The notes beneath the pieces were generated by a model. It worked only from the letters and a program-made list of their open reading frames with translations, did no database searches and had not been told where the DNA came from. Source: Bactrocera neohumeralis (taxonomy: Eukaryota; Arthropoda; Insecta; Diptera; Tephritidae). Taken from it: a stretch of 64,000 bases of DNA. The DNA lies in the NCBI RefSeq assembly GCF_024586455.1, contig NW_026089624.1, positions 755,320 to 819,319 of the forward strand, given 5' to 3'. The translations under genes were made by a program, and so were the position numbers. Of the stretch, positions 1 through 10,610 are shown piece after piece. The stretch's first letter is position 1, and every line of letters starts with the position of its first letter.

Positions 1-62
1 CGTTCTTGGGGACACAGTTATGTAGTTGTGCAACTGCCTCAATACCTGTGTCCCTAAGAACG
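1..62. repeat. Imperfect inverted repeat able to form a hairpin
   Basis: The first 17 bases (CGTTCTTGGGGACACAG) pair with the last 17 (CTGTGTCCCTAAGAACG) with one mismatch. The 28-base loop contains a smaller palindrome, AGTTGTGCAACT. The window starts exactly at the outer arm, so the repeat may extend further left. It may be the end of a foldback element or MITE; the family is not recognised. Its right arm overlaps the target duplication of the neighbouring non-LTR element, so it was there before that insertion. Confidence 0.6.
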
Positions 63-65
63 TGT
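53..65. repeat. Target-site duplication, left copy (13 bp)
   Basis: CCTAAGAACGTGT occurs here and again at 3987-3999. The left copy is followed at once by a run of T, which is the reverse complement of the poly(A) tail of the minus-strand element between the copies. This is the expected product of target-primed reverse transcription. Confidence 0.85.
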
Positions 66-302
66 TTTTTTTTATAGTAGGAGGAAGTATCGAAAGCCGG
101 AGTGCGGGACTTTAATCCGCTTAACCTAACCTACTCCCACCTTATGTCGCTCCCACGGGACCACAGGACAAAGTATTACTTCATGGGAGAGAAGAAGACG
201 TTTAAGTCTCCTCTATTGCACGGACTGACTGACGCCTAATCTGTTGTAAATGTCTCAATTTTGTCATAATTAGATTTGCCGCTCCGCTAACAGCTTTCCA
301 CT

Positions 303-2030
303 TTACAGAGAACTCGCACATAAGTGCAGTCTTCTGAAGCAACCATGCCCACTGAGTATTTGGGTAAGGTGGTAGTCAAGGTCCCCGGTAGGTCCACCGT
401 CCTTTGCATGAAGTTTGCCACCGCTGCTGGCACATTTCAATGCCTTTAATTCTCTCTCCTCTTCTTGCTGTGGTAGACATCTCTGACAAGTACATATTCG
501 CGCAAATTCGTCTCCCTGGATGTCAATCGGCGTCATACTGGCTAATACCGCAGCAGCATCATTTGAAATGGTTCGGAAAGCACTTACTATCACGCGTATT
601 GCTGAAAGCCTACGCACTGTGTTAAATGGTCTAGCATATGATTTTATTTCTAGCGCCTGCATCCATATTGGAGCCGCATACAGGATAACTGAAATTATTA
701 CCTTAGCTATTAAACATCGTCGGCTTGAACGTACACAGCCTTTATTTGCCATCATTCTAGATAATGAATTATATATATTATTTGCTTTACGCGTCGCATT
801 TTCCAAGTGTTCCTTGAACTTGAGTCGTGAGTCCACTATTACCCCAAGGTACTTCGGCTGTGAAGTAATCTCACATTCTCCTATGGTGAGCGATATTTTC
901 TCCTCAATTTTCCTGGAGCTTATGAGCAGGACTTCTGTTTTCTGCTCAGCAAGCTCTAGACTCATGGTAGCAAACCATCGGCGCAAACCATTTATGCTGT
1001 CATTGCATTTGATCCGAAGGTCATCCAGATGTTTAGCTACAGCTACCACTATGAGATCATCCGCACATGCGATTGTTTTCACATTTTTTGGTTTCGGTAT
1101 TCTTAACACCCCGTCGTACATCAGGTTCCATAGCAACGGGCCTAAAACCGAGCCTTGCGGTACTCCACTGGAGATAGTGTAGCTCTGAGTGCTCTCGTCC
1201 GTCTCGGATAGCAATCTCCTATTTTGAAAGTAACTCATTATAATATTTATCAGATAATGAGGAGCGTGTATATCGTGTAGGGCTTTTATTATATTTTCCC
1301 AATTTGCGGAGTTGAACGCGTTCTTTACATCCAGGGTTATTAGCGCGCTGTATTTTTTTTGTACCACCTTTCCATCTTCTTCCACTTAATGCACATTTCG
1401 CAGTGTCGACTACTTCTCTTAGTGCGTCAATAGTGGACCTCTTTTTAATAAAGCCGTATTGTCTCTCCGATAATCCGCCGACTTTTTGGATTGCTATCTC
1501 CAAGCGGTTTCTTACAATGCTTTCGTACACTTTCCCAATTGTGTCGAGCATGCAAAGAATTCGATAAGATGAAGGTTCTTCTGGTGGCTTTTTTGGCTTT
1601 GGCAGTACAACCAGACGCTGTGTCTTCCACGGATCGGAGAATACCCTTTCTAATATTCACGCATTGTACATGTTAACAAATAAACTGGGCCTTAGAGTTA
1701 TGGCTTCTTTAAGGGCTCTATTTGGTATACCATCTATTCCAGGCGCTTTGGAGTTTTTGATTTTTTTCGCAATAGCCAATAGTTCGTCTTCTGTGTCTAA
1801 TAGGGGTGGCTCCGTAGCTTCGTTTCGTCTAATATAGGAAATGGAGGCATGTGTCGGGAATAACGTTTCAACAACATTTTTCATAAATAATGCATTCTTA
1901 GGTTGCTGCGACTTAGTTTTGAACTTCGACATACAAATTTTGTATGCCGTTCCCCAGGGGTCTATGTTGGCTTCTTCGCAGAGCTTTTCGAAACAGGATC
2001 TCTTACTACGGATAATGGCTGACTTCAGGA
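303..2030 (-). pseudogene. Reverse transcriptase domain of ORF2 (broken)
   Basis: This is the RT part of the non-LTR polyprotein, which copies the element RNA onto a nicked chromosomal target. Reading from 2030 downward, an N-terminal block with NSKAPGIDGIPN is followed by an in-frame stop at about 1657-1659, then MLDTIGKVYESIVRNRL, then a frameshift near 1383. The core continues with ALITLDVKNAFNSANW (motif A, Asp present) and SGVPQGSVLGPLLWN (motif B). Motif C reads ACADDLIV, with Cys in place of the usual Tyr or Phe before ADD. The C-terminal zinc region is cut short after LSGHGCF. It cannot make a full enzyme as read. Confidence 0.85.
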
Positions 2031-3020
2031 GCTTTTTTTTTGGCGTTTAAATGCTTCTCTGAGGCTGATTTCGTTATCACATATCTGGTTACGCTGTAGG
2101 CGGCGTCTAGCTGAGTGACAGAGCTTCCTCAGCTTGGCAATTTCGTCGTTCCACCAGTACACCGGGGGATTGTTATAGTATCTCGTCCTGCGCATAGTTG
2201 CATCGCATGCTGCAACTAGTTCCTTCCGCACAGCGGATACTAAGTCGGCTGCGTTTTCGCCTGATGCATTTGCCGTACTCCAGACACCCTCAAAAATGTC
2301 AGTATCAAATTCCTTTTGCCGCCAACTTCGTTTTCGGAAGGTATTTCTCGCACAGTGTTCCGTTTCTTGGGAGAACGAGACATCAGCAATTATAGCCATA
2401 TGGTCGCTATTTGTGTACATATCTGACACTTTCCACTTAGCATGCCTGCTAAGCGCGTCGTTAGCAAACATTAAATCTATTATTGAACCTTTATTTCCCT
2501 TCTGAAAGGTATTTTGTGTGCCACTGTTTAGAATCGTAAGGTTTGTTTGACTCAAAAATTCTAGAATGAGGCGACCACGATGATTAGTAATTCTGCTACC
2601 CCATGCAGTAGACCATGCGTTAAAATCTCCCACAATTATTATTGGCGATTTGCTTCTGATTTCTAGGGATAGCTCTAGGAGAAAGTCTTCAAATTCGCTA
2701 ATTGTTGCACTAGGACGAGCATAGCAGCTTACAAAAAATATTCCTTGTATGTTCGCCCAGGTAAAGCCGTTATGGGTTTAGTTGGAACGTGATGTGAAGG
2801 CTTGACCTTTGCAGGCCCATATTGCCGCCTTGCCACTTATATCTTTATTCCAAGTGCTTTCCGAACGTTGAGAATATTGTTCGCTTAATAGAGCGACATC
2901 TTTGTTTTCTTCCAGCAATGTCTGTTTTAGAAGGTCTAGTGCTGCAGCGCAATGGTTGAGATTTAGTTGCAATATCTTCATTAATTCATTGACTTCAACA
3001 TATCTATCCTTTTCTCCCAA
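2025..3020 (-). pseudogene. Apurinic-type endonuclease domain of ORF2
   Basis: This is the N-terminal EEP-family endonuclease that nicks target DNA for the retrotransposon. It opens with MKILQLNLNH soon after the ATG ending at 3020. It contains VALLSEQY, VGDFNAWSTAWGS (Asp-Phe-Asn catalytic block), SIIDLMFAND and NSDHMAII (the terminal SDH block). One in-frame stop lies at 2778-2780. A run of A on the coding strand near 2030-2040 shifts the frame relative to the downstream RT. Confidence 0.85.
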
Positions 3021-3147
3021 ACCGTCTTTGTGTATGAGTCTAGTGACCTCACTTTATGTTGCTTGCACTTTGTGGCTCATGTTTTTGGGCTTCTTCGTTG
3101 GTGGCAAATATTCCAATATCTCGCGAGGTCTCTTCGGTGCATTTTTT

Positions 3148-3516
3148 TCACTTTGAATAGGGGATACCTGCTTTCCCCACCATGACTCTTTTCGACGGAT
3201 TCTCCTGCTTTTCATACAAGCTTGTGATGCAGCTTACTAGATCACGCATTGCTTGATTTATATGTCTCTGTCCGGACATTATGCTTTCGAGCTCTCTAAT
3301 TTTTATACACAATTTGCAGAAAATATTGGGATTTTCACTATTCTGAGGCTGCTCAGATTTACCGCCTTTGTCTGTTTGGTCGGCATTTTCACATCTTTTT
3401 GCTGATCCAGCAGCAGCGAATTCTTCATGTTTGCCTTTTGGAGGCGTTCTCAAAATTTTTGAGTTCCTCCGAAAAGGATTCTCTGGCGTACATCTCAAAC
3501 TATTCTCAGAGGCCAT
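3148..3516 (-). pseudogene. ORF1 (Gag-like) N-terminal remnant
   Basis: A 122-residue reading frame lies just upstream of the endonuclease on the same strand. It is basic and polar, with the segment CKLCIKIRELESIMSG, a possible short coiled coil, and no CCHC knuckles. Its position as the first ORF of the element makes a truncated nucleic-acid-binding Gag the likely identity. Sequence similarity alone would not have identified it. Confidence 0.5.
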
Positions 3517-3986
3517 AATTCTGCCAGAAAATAGTTGGGAACACCTTTCAGTGGGTACGTTCAGTCCTTTGCCTTAACAAACCTTACTTGTATTTTGTTG
3601 GATGGTAATGCCGTAACCCAAAACAAAACGAATAAGGAGAAGAAGGAGAAACGAAACAAGAAACAGACCAAATCAAAACGGCAAAAAATAATTGAGTGCA
3701 CGTTTTGATTCGCTGTTACTTGGGGAAATTCCTATTTAATTTTCAATTAAATTTGCCAAAACAGGGGCAGGTAAGTGCCAAATAAATATATTCTAATGAA
3801 CCAATTTTTGTACTTATCTAATTTTGTGATTAGCATCCAGTCAATTAAAAGTCCACTTCCAGTCTCCCGGTAAGTCTCAAACAGAAAAAGGTTTCCATCG
3901 CTTTAAAAGACCACAAAATTCTTGGAGATATCCTAGACCACTAAGAAACACGTCTACTTTCACTGACTATTAAAAATCGTGTCAAT

Positions 3987-3999
3987 CCTAAGAACGTGT
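3987..3999. repeat. Target-site duplication, right copy (13 bp)
   Basis: This is an exact match to 53-65 and marks the 5' end of the minus-strand non-LTR insertion. Confidence 0.85.
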
Positions 4000-4353
4000 G
4001 TATTCTAATATCTGTCGCGCTCATTGGTTCAGCACTTGTGTGATGATAGAAAATCCAAGCTGTGCCGAAAAAAATAAACGCATGGCCGCCTATTGACCGT
4101 TTCCCTTGCCGCTGTAACAGCTTCGCCTACAATATAGCGTAAATATGTATGAGCTTGCATACATATCGACGCAGATTTTTGCGAGTCACTGAAAAATATT
4201 TTAGAATGGACAAATATTATAAATCGACAACTGCATGTTGCCACTTTTCTAAATTCTTTCTGTTAAGAAGCATCAGAAAGTTCAATTTATGATTTTTAGC
4301 TTATGCCATCGTCGCGAAAAGACGCTTGTAGGCAAAGGCATGCTCGGGGAGAT
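4000..4353. mobile_element. Fragment of the long-armed hobo-type hAT element
   Basis: The stretch matches parts of the hAT-arm family seen at 24398-26712 and 59359-60447. Shared pieces include the block around TTGCCGCTGTAACAGCTTC, a block with CATCGACGCAGATTTTTGC-like sequence, and the block around TCGCGAAAAGACGCTTGT. It has no gene and no terminal inverted repeat of its own. It is interrupted at 4353 by the 5' end of an RTE element, right after the shared sequence GCTCGGGGAGAT. Confidence 0.6.
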
Positions 4354-6010
4354 AGAAGGCGAAACATCCCCTGCAAAGGGTTGTGCGCTGAGTTTGGAAC
4401 CCGCCACGTAAAAAAACACCCCCAGTGAATAGGTACGACGATGGAGCAGACGTTCCATTACCCGACCATGAAGAAGTTCGAATAGCAATTGCCCGCCTGA
4501 AGAACAACAAAGCGACAGGGGCCGACGGATTGCCGGCCGAGCTATTCAAACACGGCGGCGAAGAACTGATAAGGAGCATGCATCAGCTTCTTTGTAAAAT
4601 ATGGTCGGACGAAAGCATGCCCAACGATTGGAATTTAAGTGTGCTATGCCCAATCCATAAAAAAGGAGACCCCACAATCTGCGCCAACTACCGTGGGATA
4701 AGCCTCCTCAACATCGCATAAGAAGTTCTATGAAGGGTATTGTGTGAAAGATTAAAGCCCACCGTCAACAAACTGATTGGACCTTATCAGTGTGGCTTTA
4801 GACCTGGCAAATCAACCACCGACTAGATATTCACCATGCGCCAAATCCTGGAAAAGACCCGTGAAATAAGAATTGACACACACCACCTCTTCGTCGATTT
4901 CAAAGCTGCTTTCGACAGCACGAAAAGGAGCTGCCTTTATGCCGCGATGTCTGAATTTGGTATCCCCGCAAAACTAATACGGCTGTGCAAACTGACGTTG
5001 AGTAACACCAAAAGCTCCGTCAGGATCGGGAAGGACCTCTCCGAGCCGTTCGATACCAAACGAGGTTTCAGACAAGGCGACTCCCTATCGTGCGACTTTT
5101 TCAACCTGCTTTTGGAGAAAATAGTTCGAGCCGCAGAACTAAATAGAGAAGGTACCATCTTCTATAAGAGTGTACAGCTGCTGGCGTATGCCGATGATAT
5201 TGATATCATCGGCCTCAACACCCGCGCCGTTAGTTCTGCTTTCTCCAGGCTGGACAAGGAAGCACAGAAAATGGGTCTGGCAGTGAACGAGGACAAGACG
5301 AAATGTCTCCTGTCATCAAACAAACAGTCGTCGCGCTCGCGACTTGGCACTCACGTCACTGTTGACAGTCATAACTTTGAAGTTGTAGATAATTTCGTCT
5401 ATCTTGGAACCAGCGTAAACACCACCAACAATGTCAGCCTAGAAATCCAACGCAGGATAACTCTTGCCAACAGGTGTTACTTCGGACTGAGTAGGCAATT
5501 GAGAAGCAAAGTCCTCTCTCGACAAACAAAAACCAAACTTTATAAGTCACTCATAATTCCCGTCCTGCTATATGGTGCAGAGTCTTGGACGATGTCAACA
5601 ACGGATGAGTCGACGTTGCGAGTTTTCGAGAGAAAAGTTCTGCGAAAGATTTATGGTCCTTTGCGCGTTAGCCACGGCGAATACCGCATTCGATGGAACG
5701 ATGAGCTGTACGAGATATACGACGACATCGACATAGTGCAGCGAATTAAAAGACAGCGGCTACGCTGGCTAGGTCATGTTGTCCGGATGGACGAAAACAC
5801 TCCAGCTCTGAAAGTATTCGACGCAGTACCCGCCGGGGAAAGCAGAGGAAGAGGAAGACCTCCACTCCGTTGGAAGGACCAAGTGGAGAAGGACCTGGCT
5901 TCGCTTGGAATATCCAATTGGCGCCACGTAGCGAAAAGAAGAAACGACTGGCGCGCTGTTGTTAACTCGGCTATAATCGCGTAAGCGGTGTCTACGCCAA
6001 TTAAGAAGAA
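4354..6010 (+). mobile_element. RTE-clade non-LTR retrotransposon, copy A
   Basis: The first roughly 65 bp match the 5' leader of the near full-length minus-strand RTE copy (its 45360-45440 region), including GAAACATCCCCT. The sequence then jumps near 4420 straight into the RT domain, so the endonuclease has been deleted. The 3' end has the family's GTAAGCGGTGTCTACGCCAA followed by a short AAG-type repeat, as in other copies in the window. RTE elements normally end in such simple repeats. Confidence in the RTE clade is moderate to high. Confidence 0.85.
4425..5984 (+). pseudogene. RTE reverse transcriptase, copy A
   Basis: RT polyprotein C-terminal two thirds. It shows NNKATGADGLPAELFK, CPIHKKGDPTICANYRGISL, LFVDFKAAFDSTKR (motif A, Asp present), RGFRQGDSLSCDFFN (motif B), LAYADDIDIIG (motif C) and a C-terminal RQRLRWLGHVVRMD tail with a Gly-Arg-rich GRGRPPLRW stretch. 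Stops at 4719-4721, 4731-4733 and 4824-4826 break the frame between motif blocks. From 4836 to 5984 it is open for 382 codons and ends in TAA. It is probably inactive. Confidence 0.9.
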
Positions 6011-7560
6011 TAAGAAGAAAACAACAATGGAGCGAACAATTCTTGAAATATCTGAAAGATTAGCGTGTGAAGTTCTAAAAATATGGCAAAAATCTTCACT
6101 GCCAACTGTAAGTGTAAAAAGAATTTTAAAAGTGATTCGTTCCTACCATGACATATACAGGCGCTTAATGAAACCATATTAAGGCCGCCAAACCAACATT
6201 AAATACCAAGAAAATATTAGAACATTTGTAACAGAGTCCCATAGATTATTTAATATCTGCAGCTGCAATGGCAAAGATATCAGAAATTATTGCTGTTTAA
6301 AAGGGTGTCGTGTTGCCAAGGAGGTAGTAAGTTTTTTACTCGACCAAAGATCAACCAGAAAAATGATGATAGGCGGTGTCGATACAGTTTCAACTGTGAA
6401 GAATAAGAAATAACATCGGAACCAGGAAACAACTATTTTGGTCTTGTCACCTGTGAGTCGGGGACTGCTAAAAATATAAAAGACAATATATTATTATATT
6501 TGAAATCTAAGTCGGTAAATGTGAGTGAATTAGCTTTGTTGAGTGCGGTGGAACTGTAGTGGATGCAGGTTTCAAAAGTGGTGTTATTCGTCTTTTGGAG
6601 GAGGAATTCAACAGGTCATTAACACGGTTTATCTGTCAATTGCATTCAAATGAGTTACCACTACGAGATCTTTTATTACATTTAGACCGAAAAAACTATC
6701 GGATCTAAATGCTTTTAAGGCGCCATCGGATCTCAATTATAAACTTGTCAAACAATGCCGATAGTCGAATTTTCCGTTATACCTAGTACATTATTATCTG
6801 AAATAACTAGGGAAGAGCTTAATACCGACCAAAAGTATTTCTACGACAAAATGACCTCTATCAGTACTGTTTAGCTAAAATGGAAGCTAGAGCCCTTAAC
6901 CATTCTAGATGGCTAACAACAGCTAATCGAATTCTAAGATTGCACGCCACTAAAACTGACCCAGAAGAAAAGCTAGTTGTATTAGCCACATACATATGAA
7001 AGTTTATGGACCAATGTGGTTTACAATAAAATGTAATTCTTCGTACATTAACGGAGCCAAAAACATATGGCAAATCATTAACCAGGGCCGTTATTTGAAT
7101 TCTGATATGAATGCAATGGTTGACAAAGTAATCCAACGAAATGGATACTTTCGTCATGCTTGGTGATGACTGAGAAATTATAAGAGATCTTGCATATCGA
7201 AGACTTGTAAAAGCAAGATCAGAGAATGCTCGAAGACTTCGAACGTTTAAAGTACATACTTACATTCAACTTCGATGCCAAAGATTACACTGAGATTATT
7301 ATGTGGCAAGTGTGTGATATAACTGAACCATCTCTAACATTAAATACTTCTGATGCAACCATGAAAGACATTGTCAAAAACGGTCTTGGTACATGTCAGA
7401 ATATTACAGATTTTTTATGCCACACCCAAGCTGTGGAGCGCTGCATCATGTTGGTAACAGAAGCATCGAGGGCAGTTTGTGGGAAAAATAAACGAGTTGA
7501 TTTCATTAGGGCATGACTACTATCACGTCAACGAATGCCTCATTTCAATACAAAAAAGAG
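6011..7560 (+). pseudogene. Decayed transposase of the hAT-like family, diverged copy
   Basis: The region is full of stops and frameshifts, but in shifting frames it carries the same ordered blocks as the transposase at 27369-29550. These are a helical N-terminus with SSLPTVSVKRILKVI; a Cys block (FNICSC then C-x3-C) followed by SFLLDQRSTRKMMIGGVD near 6243-6390; an EPGNNYFGLVT block; GFKSGVIRLLEEEFNRSL then ICQLHSNELPLRDLL near 6570-6680; SRWLTTANRILRL near 6905-6945; and HTQAVERCIMLVTEAS near 7422-7475. The segment that should hold the first catalytic Asp (FDGR block) is deleted. The family function is inferred from the second copy. Confidence 0.75.
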
Positions 7561-7934
7561 TTTGATGTTTAAGTTGTAGTTTAAGTATTGTAAGAGAATA
7601 TTTTTCGTACTAAATGCTTAGAATGCCATTTTTTGTTTTATTTAAATGTTTGACTGTACTGGGGCACCTCAAAACATTAAGCCAGCTGTTTGATATTTTG
7701 CATGTTTGTTTTATATGTATATTAAAAGGCAACTTTTTATAGCTATGCCGTTAAAAAACAGAAAAAAGAATGTTTCTCCATACATTATGGCTCCACCTTA
7801 ATACATATATTTATGACTCTTCATACACAATAAAAAATGTCTTGATGTTATCTGTGTGAGAGGTGTGTTTTGTACACATTTTTCGCTGTCAAAAGTGAAA
7901 CAAAATAATGAGTTGTCAAAAGTGAAACAAAATA
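7561..7934. other. 3' flank of the decayed transposase; no gene seen
   Basis: AT-rich sequence without a supported reading frame. It probably includes the 3' untranslated end of the decayed transposon, but I could not find a matching left terminal repeat. Its right part runs into a 27-bp tandem duplication. Confidence 0.4.
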
Positions 7935-7940
7935 ATGGGT
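7887..7940. repeat. 27-bp unit in two tandem copies
   Basis: The unit starting TGTCAAAAGTGAAACAAAAT is repeated at 7887-7913 and 7914-7940. It differs at one base and is followed by a third TGTC that is already mariner terminus. The unit length is a multiple of three, which creates a repeated peptide in the antisense frame that has no meaning. Confidence 0.8.
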
Positions 7941-8328
7941 TGTCCAAAAAGTCTTGCGGTATTCTTTTAACGCATCTTCGACCACCTCTACACCAGAACG
8001 AAAACGTTGAAACCATCGTTGTGTGGTGGAAATGGAAACTGTATCGGGTCCGTAAACTGCACAAATTTTATTGGCGGCTTGAGATGCATTTTTGCCTTTA
8101 TCGTAGTAGTACTGTAAAATATGCCGTATTTTCTCTTTATTTTGCTCCATGTTTGCGAAGCTATAACTCACGAACGACTTAGAAGAAACGACAATCAATC
8201 AAAGCGTTAGCGCGTGAAATGAGCTTTCCAAAAAGGTATAGCATGACCCGATGCGACGAATAAAACTAGAACTACGCGCTTTCAGCGCCAACTAGTGAAA
8301 ATACCGCAAGACTTTTTTGACAACCAAT
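7935..8328 (-). mobile_element. Internally deleted mariner, mellifera-type
   Basis: The ends form an inverted repeat: GGTTGTCCAAAAAGTCTTGC on the left, and on the right the complement of GGTTGTCAAAAAAGTCTTGC, with nearby TA dinucleotides (7933-7934, 8328-8329) fitting a TA target. The element is only about 390 bp and retains the transposase N-terminus on the minus strand. Most of the gene, including the whole catalytic domain, is gone. The subfamily call comes from the N-terminal sequence pattern. Confidence 0.75.
7975..8150 (-). pseudogene. Mariner transposase N-terminal DNA-binding fragment
   Basis: Starting at the ATG ending at 8150, the frame reads MEQNKEKIRHILQYYYDKGK and then NASQAANKICAVYG and WFQRFRSG. 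This is the paired helix-turn-helix region with which mariner transposases bind their terminal repeats. The frame then runs into unrelated terminal sequence, so the DDD catalytic domain is absent. It could at most bind ends. Confidence 0.8.
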
Positions 8329-8329
8329 A

Positions 8330-9059
8330 TAAACAAGCAAAACGAAATTCTTCATTAGGAGTGTAATCATAGGCACGCATGCATATATGTATTCCTGTCT
8401 TTTCATATTCTCTGCTTCGGCATATATGCCATGTCATCATATGTCGTAAATACATATGTATATTATTCTCGGTTAGAATATGTGAGAGAATTGTAAAAAA
8501 TGGTAAAATTGTGAGGCGAATTCCGACCTACAATGTTAACAAATGCGGCGAATTTCTTACTTTGAATCTAACAAATGTTCGACATCGAACCTGTCCCTTC
8601 TCTATACTTTACATTCTCTGTCTGTACACCAATCCACTAAACAAAATGGATGGACAACGGGAAAACAGACACATTCGCTTACATACTGCGCAGCGTCAAC
8701 ACCATTCGCATATTTGCTTCGAGCTACAAATTCGCGGGATCTCAACACAATTCATTATACACAAGTCGTTAACAACAGTCGCTTATATACTCGAATAAAA
8801 ACGTTGACTACACGGTTCCTGCGCGCTGGCCTTTTTCGCACATCAAAATTCGTATATATGCATTCGCTTATATACTGATTCGTGTCAACTCGATCGCCAA
8901 CACCGGCAAATCATATTCAGAATTCTCGCCGCCCTCCCGTCGATCATTTTTACAAACGTTATAAAATATAAATTTATTGATGTAAATAAAATTGATGAAA
9001 AAACAAAGTGTATACAGAATAAAACGGACATTTATGGTGTAAAACCAATCATATAGAGT
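8330..9059. other. No gene seen
   Basis: Low-complexity, AT-rich sequence with many CATATATG-like words. Two overlapping open frames (8379-8798, 8543-8878) have no recognisable domain, no start context and no repeat homologue elsewhere in the window. I do not call them. Confidence 0.4.
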
Positions 9060-9933
9060 AAAGTCAGCCGGATGTTCGAAAATCTTGATGTTAGCTATTT
9101 AGGGGCTATTCCAAGCTTTCGTTAAAATTTATCTGTTTAATGCACAAAGAAACACGCCCTCTTATTTTCACTGGGGCGACTCACATATTGGGCGATATAT
9201 GCAGTACAAATTCACCCGGAAGTTCGAAGTTCTTTACATATTATTAAGTATAGCCCCCATATAGGGGAGAAGTATAGGTTCGATTCAACCCATTTTTGAC
9301 ATGCAGACAAACCATTATAAGAGAAGGATTATCCCTTAATCCAGGTATATATATCACACATTGAACGACATTTTCGATCAAAAGTCAACTATAGGTACTA
9401 GGATCCACATATTCGGTACATAGGGTCTTGAACAGTGTTCATTTATTTTGAACAAGTTTTTGTCATAAGGTGGCATACACTAAAGGCATTATTCGAGTAA
9501 AGTTTAATCTCATTGTATTAATTCCTTCTTTATTCGTGTACTGGAAAGTAAAAGAATCAAATGGAATTTAAAATTGTGCTATATAAGAACTACGCGTGTT
9601 TATTTTCTGATTTCATTCATTTTCACTATGTGACATAAGAATATGAAAAGAATGCCACGTTTCAAATTTTTTATTTACCAAAAAGTGGGCGGTGATATGC
9701 CCATCGTTAATTTTTTACCATGCCCAAAACCCCCTCTTGACTCCAAAAACCCTTGTCATACTAATTCGTCGGCAAATTTTTACGTTTCTGGCGGATTTAG
9801 TTATTGGTTTATCGCGCTTTTAGTAGTTTTTAACAGTACCGTTATTTGGAGCGGGGTTTTTATCCGATTTCATTCATTTTCTCACTAGTAGTTTTTATAA
9901 TATTCATGCTGGGCGAATTTGGTTGTTGTAGCT
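9060..9933 (-). repeat. Dispersed repeat related to 62200-63730
   Basis: Read on the minus strand, part of this region shares an ordered series of diverged blocks with 63060-63300. Examples are CCGAATATGT followed by a GACTTTTGA-CGAAAAT block, a CAAAAATGGGT block, and CGAACTTCC-GGTGA. The match is patchy and old. Both copies are non-coding. The right copy ends in a hairpin plus a T-rich tail, which suggests a Helitron-type non-autonomous family. The repeat runs up to the N gap. Confidence 0.45.
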
Positions 9934-10033
9934 NNNNNNNNNNNNNNNNNNNNNNNNNNNNNNNNNNNNNNNNNNNNNNNNNNNNNNNNNNNNNNNNNNN
10001 NNNNNNNNNNNNNNNNNNNNNNNNNNNNNNNNN
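9934..10033. other. Assembly gap (100 N)
   Basis: Exactly 100 N, the conventional size for a gap of unknown length. The first base after it begins the first copy of the 4.6-kb duplication. Confidence 0.99.
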
Positions 10034-10451
10034 AAATGAGAACACATGTGGTTCTAGTGGACTTTATTTCCAAAATACTAGTATTTATACATTTTGGTCT
10101 TATTTACTTAAAGTTAAAGCAAAAGCTGAAGTGTAAGCATCAGCTAGTGATTGAATCCAAAACAAAGGAAGTGTCAATTACAATGTTAGCTGTTTCAGAA
10201 TATTTCGGCAGAACCTTAAGCGTTCTGTTTTTTTACAATTATTGTTGTTATGCCTTCTTGTGAGGGCGAGCGATATTGTTTTGATAAGAATGGATTATTG
10301 GATTCAGAACGGAAAAAGCATATCGAATTCTTAAATATTCAAAAACTTTCATTAAGATTTTTAATTTATGAGACTGTGTAATTGAAAAATGCAAAGATTC
10401 AATTTTATTTACAGTTATGTTAAGGTTGCTATGCGGAGGCTGTCATTAACT
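10034..10451 (-). mobile_element. LTR fragment (same LTR as 15896-16377)
   Basis: Identical to the upper part of the LTR at 15896-16377 in the second copy of the duplication. The part nearest the primer-binding site lies in the N gap. On the minus strand it begins AGTTAA, the kind of end found on errantivirus LTRs. Confidence 0.6.
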
Positions 10452-10610
10452 TACAAATGTACATATATGTATAAGACAAATGTATAAAAATTAATTCACA
10501 CATATGTGCATATACATATGTACATACAAATAATTTTTTTGGGCTAATAAACTTTACCCTGAAAAATATATACCGCAATTAACACAATTTTCCAGATACT
10601 TATTACAATA

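Larger units (their letters stand above)
66..3986 (-). mobile_element. LOA/R1-group non-LTR retrotransposon, internally deleted
   Basis: A non-LTR retrotransposon read from 3986 down to 66, bounded by a 13-bp target duplication and ending in a short poly(A) (T run at 66-73). It keeps a 5' leader, the start of ORF1 (3148-3516), an apurinic-type endonuclease (2025-3020) and a reverse transcriptase (303-2030). Only about 130 bp separate ORF1 from the endonuclease start, and the zinc knuckles expected at the end of Gag are absent, so an internal deletion removed most of ORF1. The endonuclease starts MKILQLNLNH, a form I associate with the LOA part of the R1 group. The clade call is by recall of family motifs, not by a tree. 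Confidence 0.8.

Noticed and set aside
520..1182. 220-residue plus-strand frame, and similar long frames at 43795-44457 and 56954-57616
   Set aside because: All are antisense shadows of RT genes on the minus strand.
7797..8064. Continuation of the mariner transposase frame beyond the terminal repeat
   Set aside because: The repeated THYFVSLL peptide is a translation of the 27-bp tandem repeat outside the element, not transposase.
8379..8878. Two overlapping small frames
   Set aside because: AT-rich sequence without a domain or homologue in the window; composition alone explains the frames.
9846..10263. Open frames running across the N gap
   Set aside because: They are translated through unknown bases and have no sequence support.
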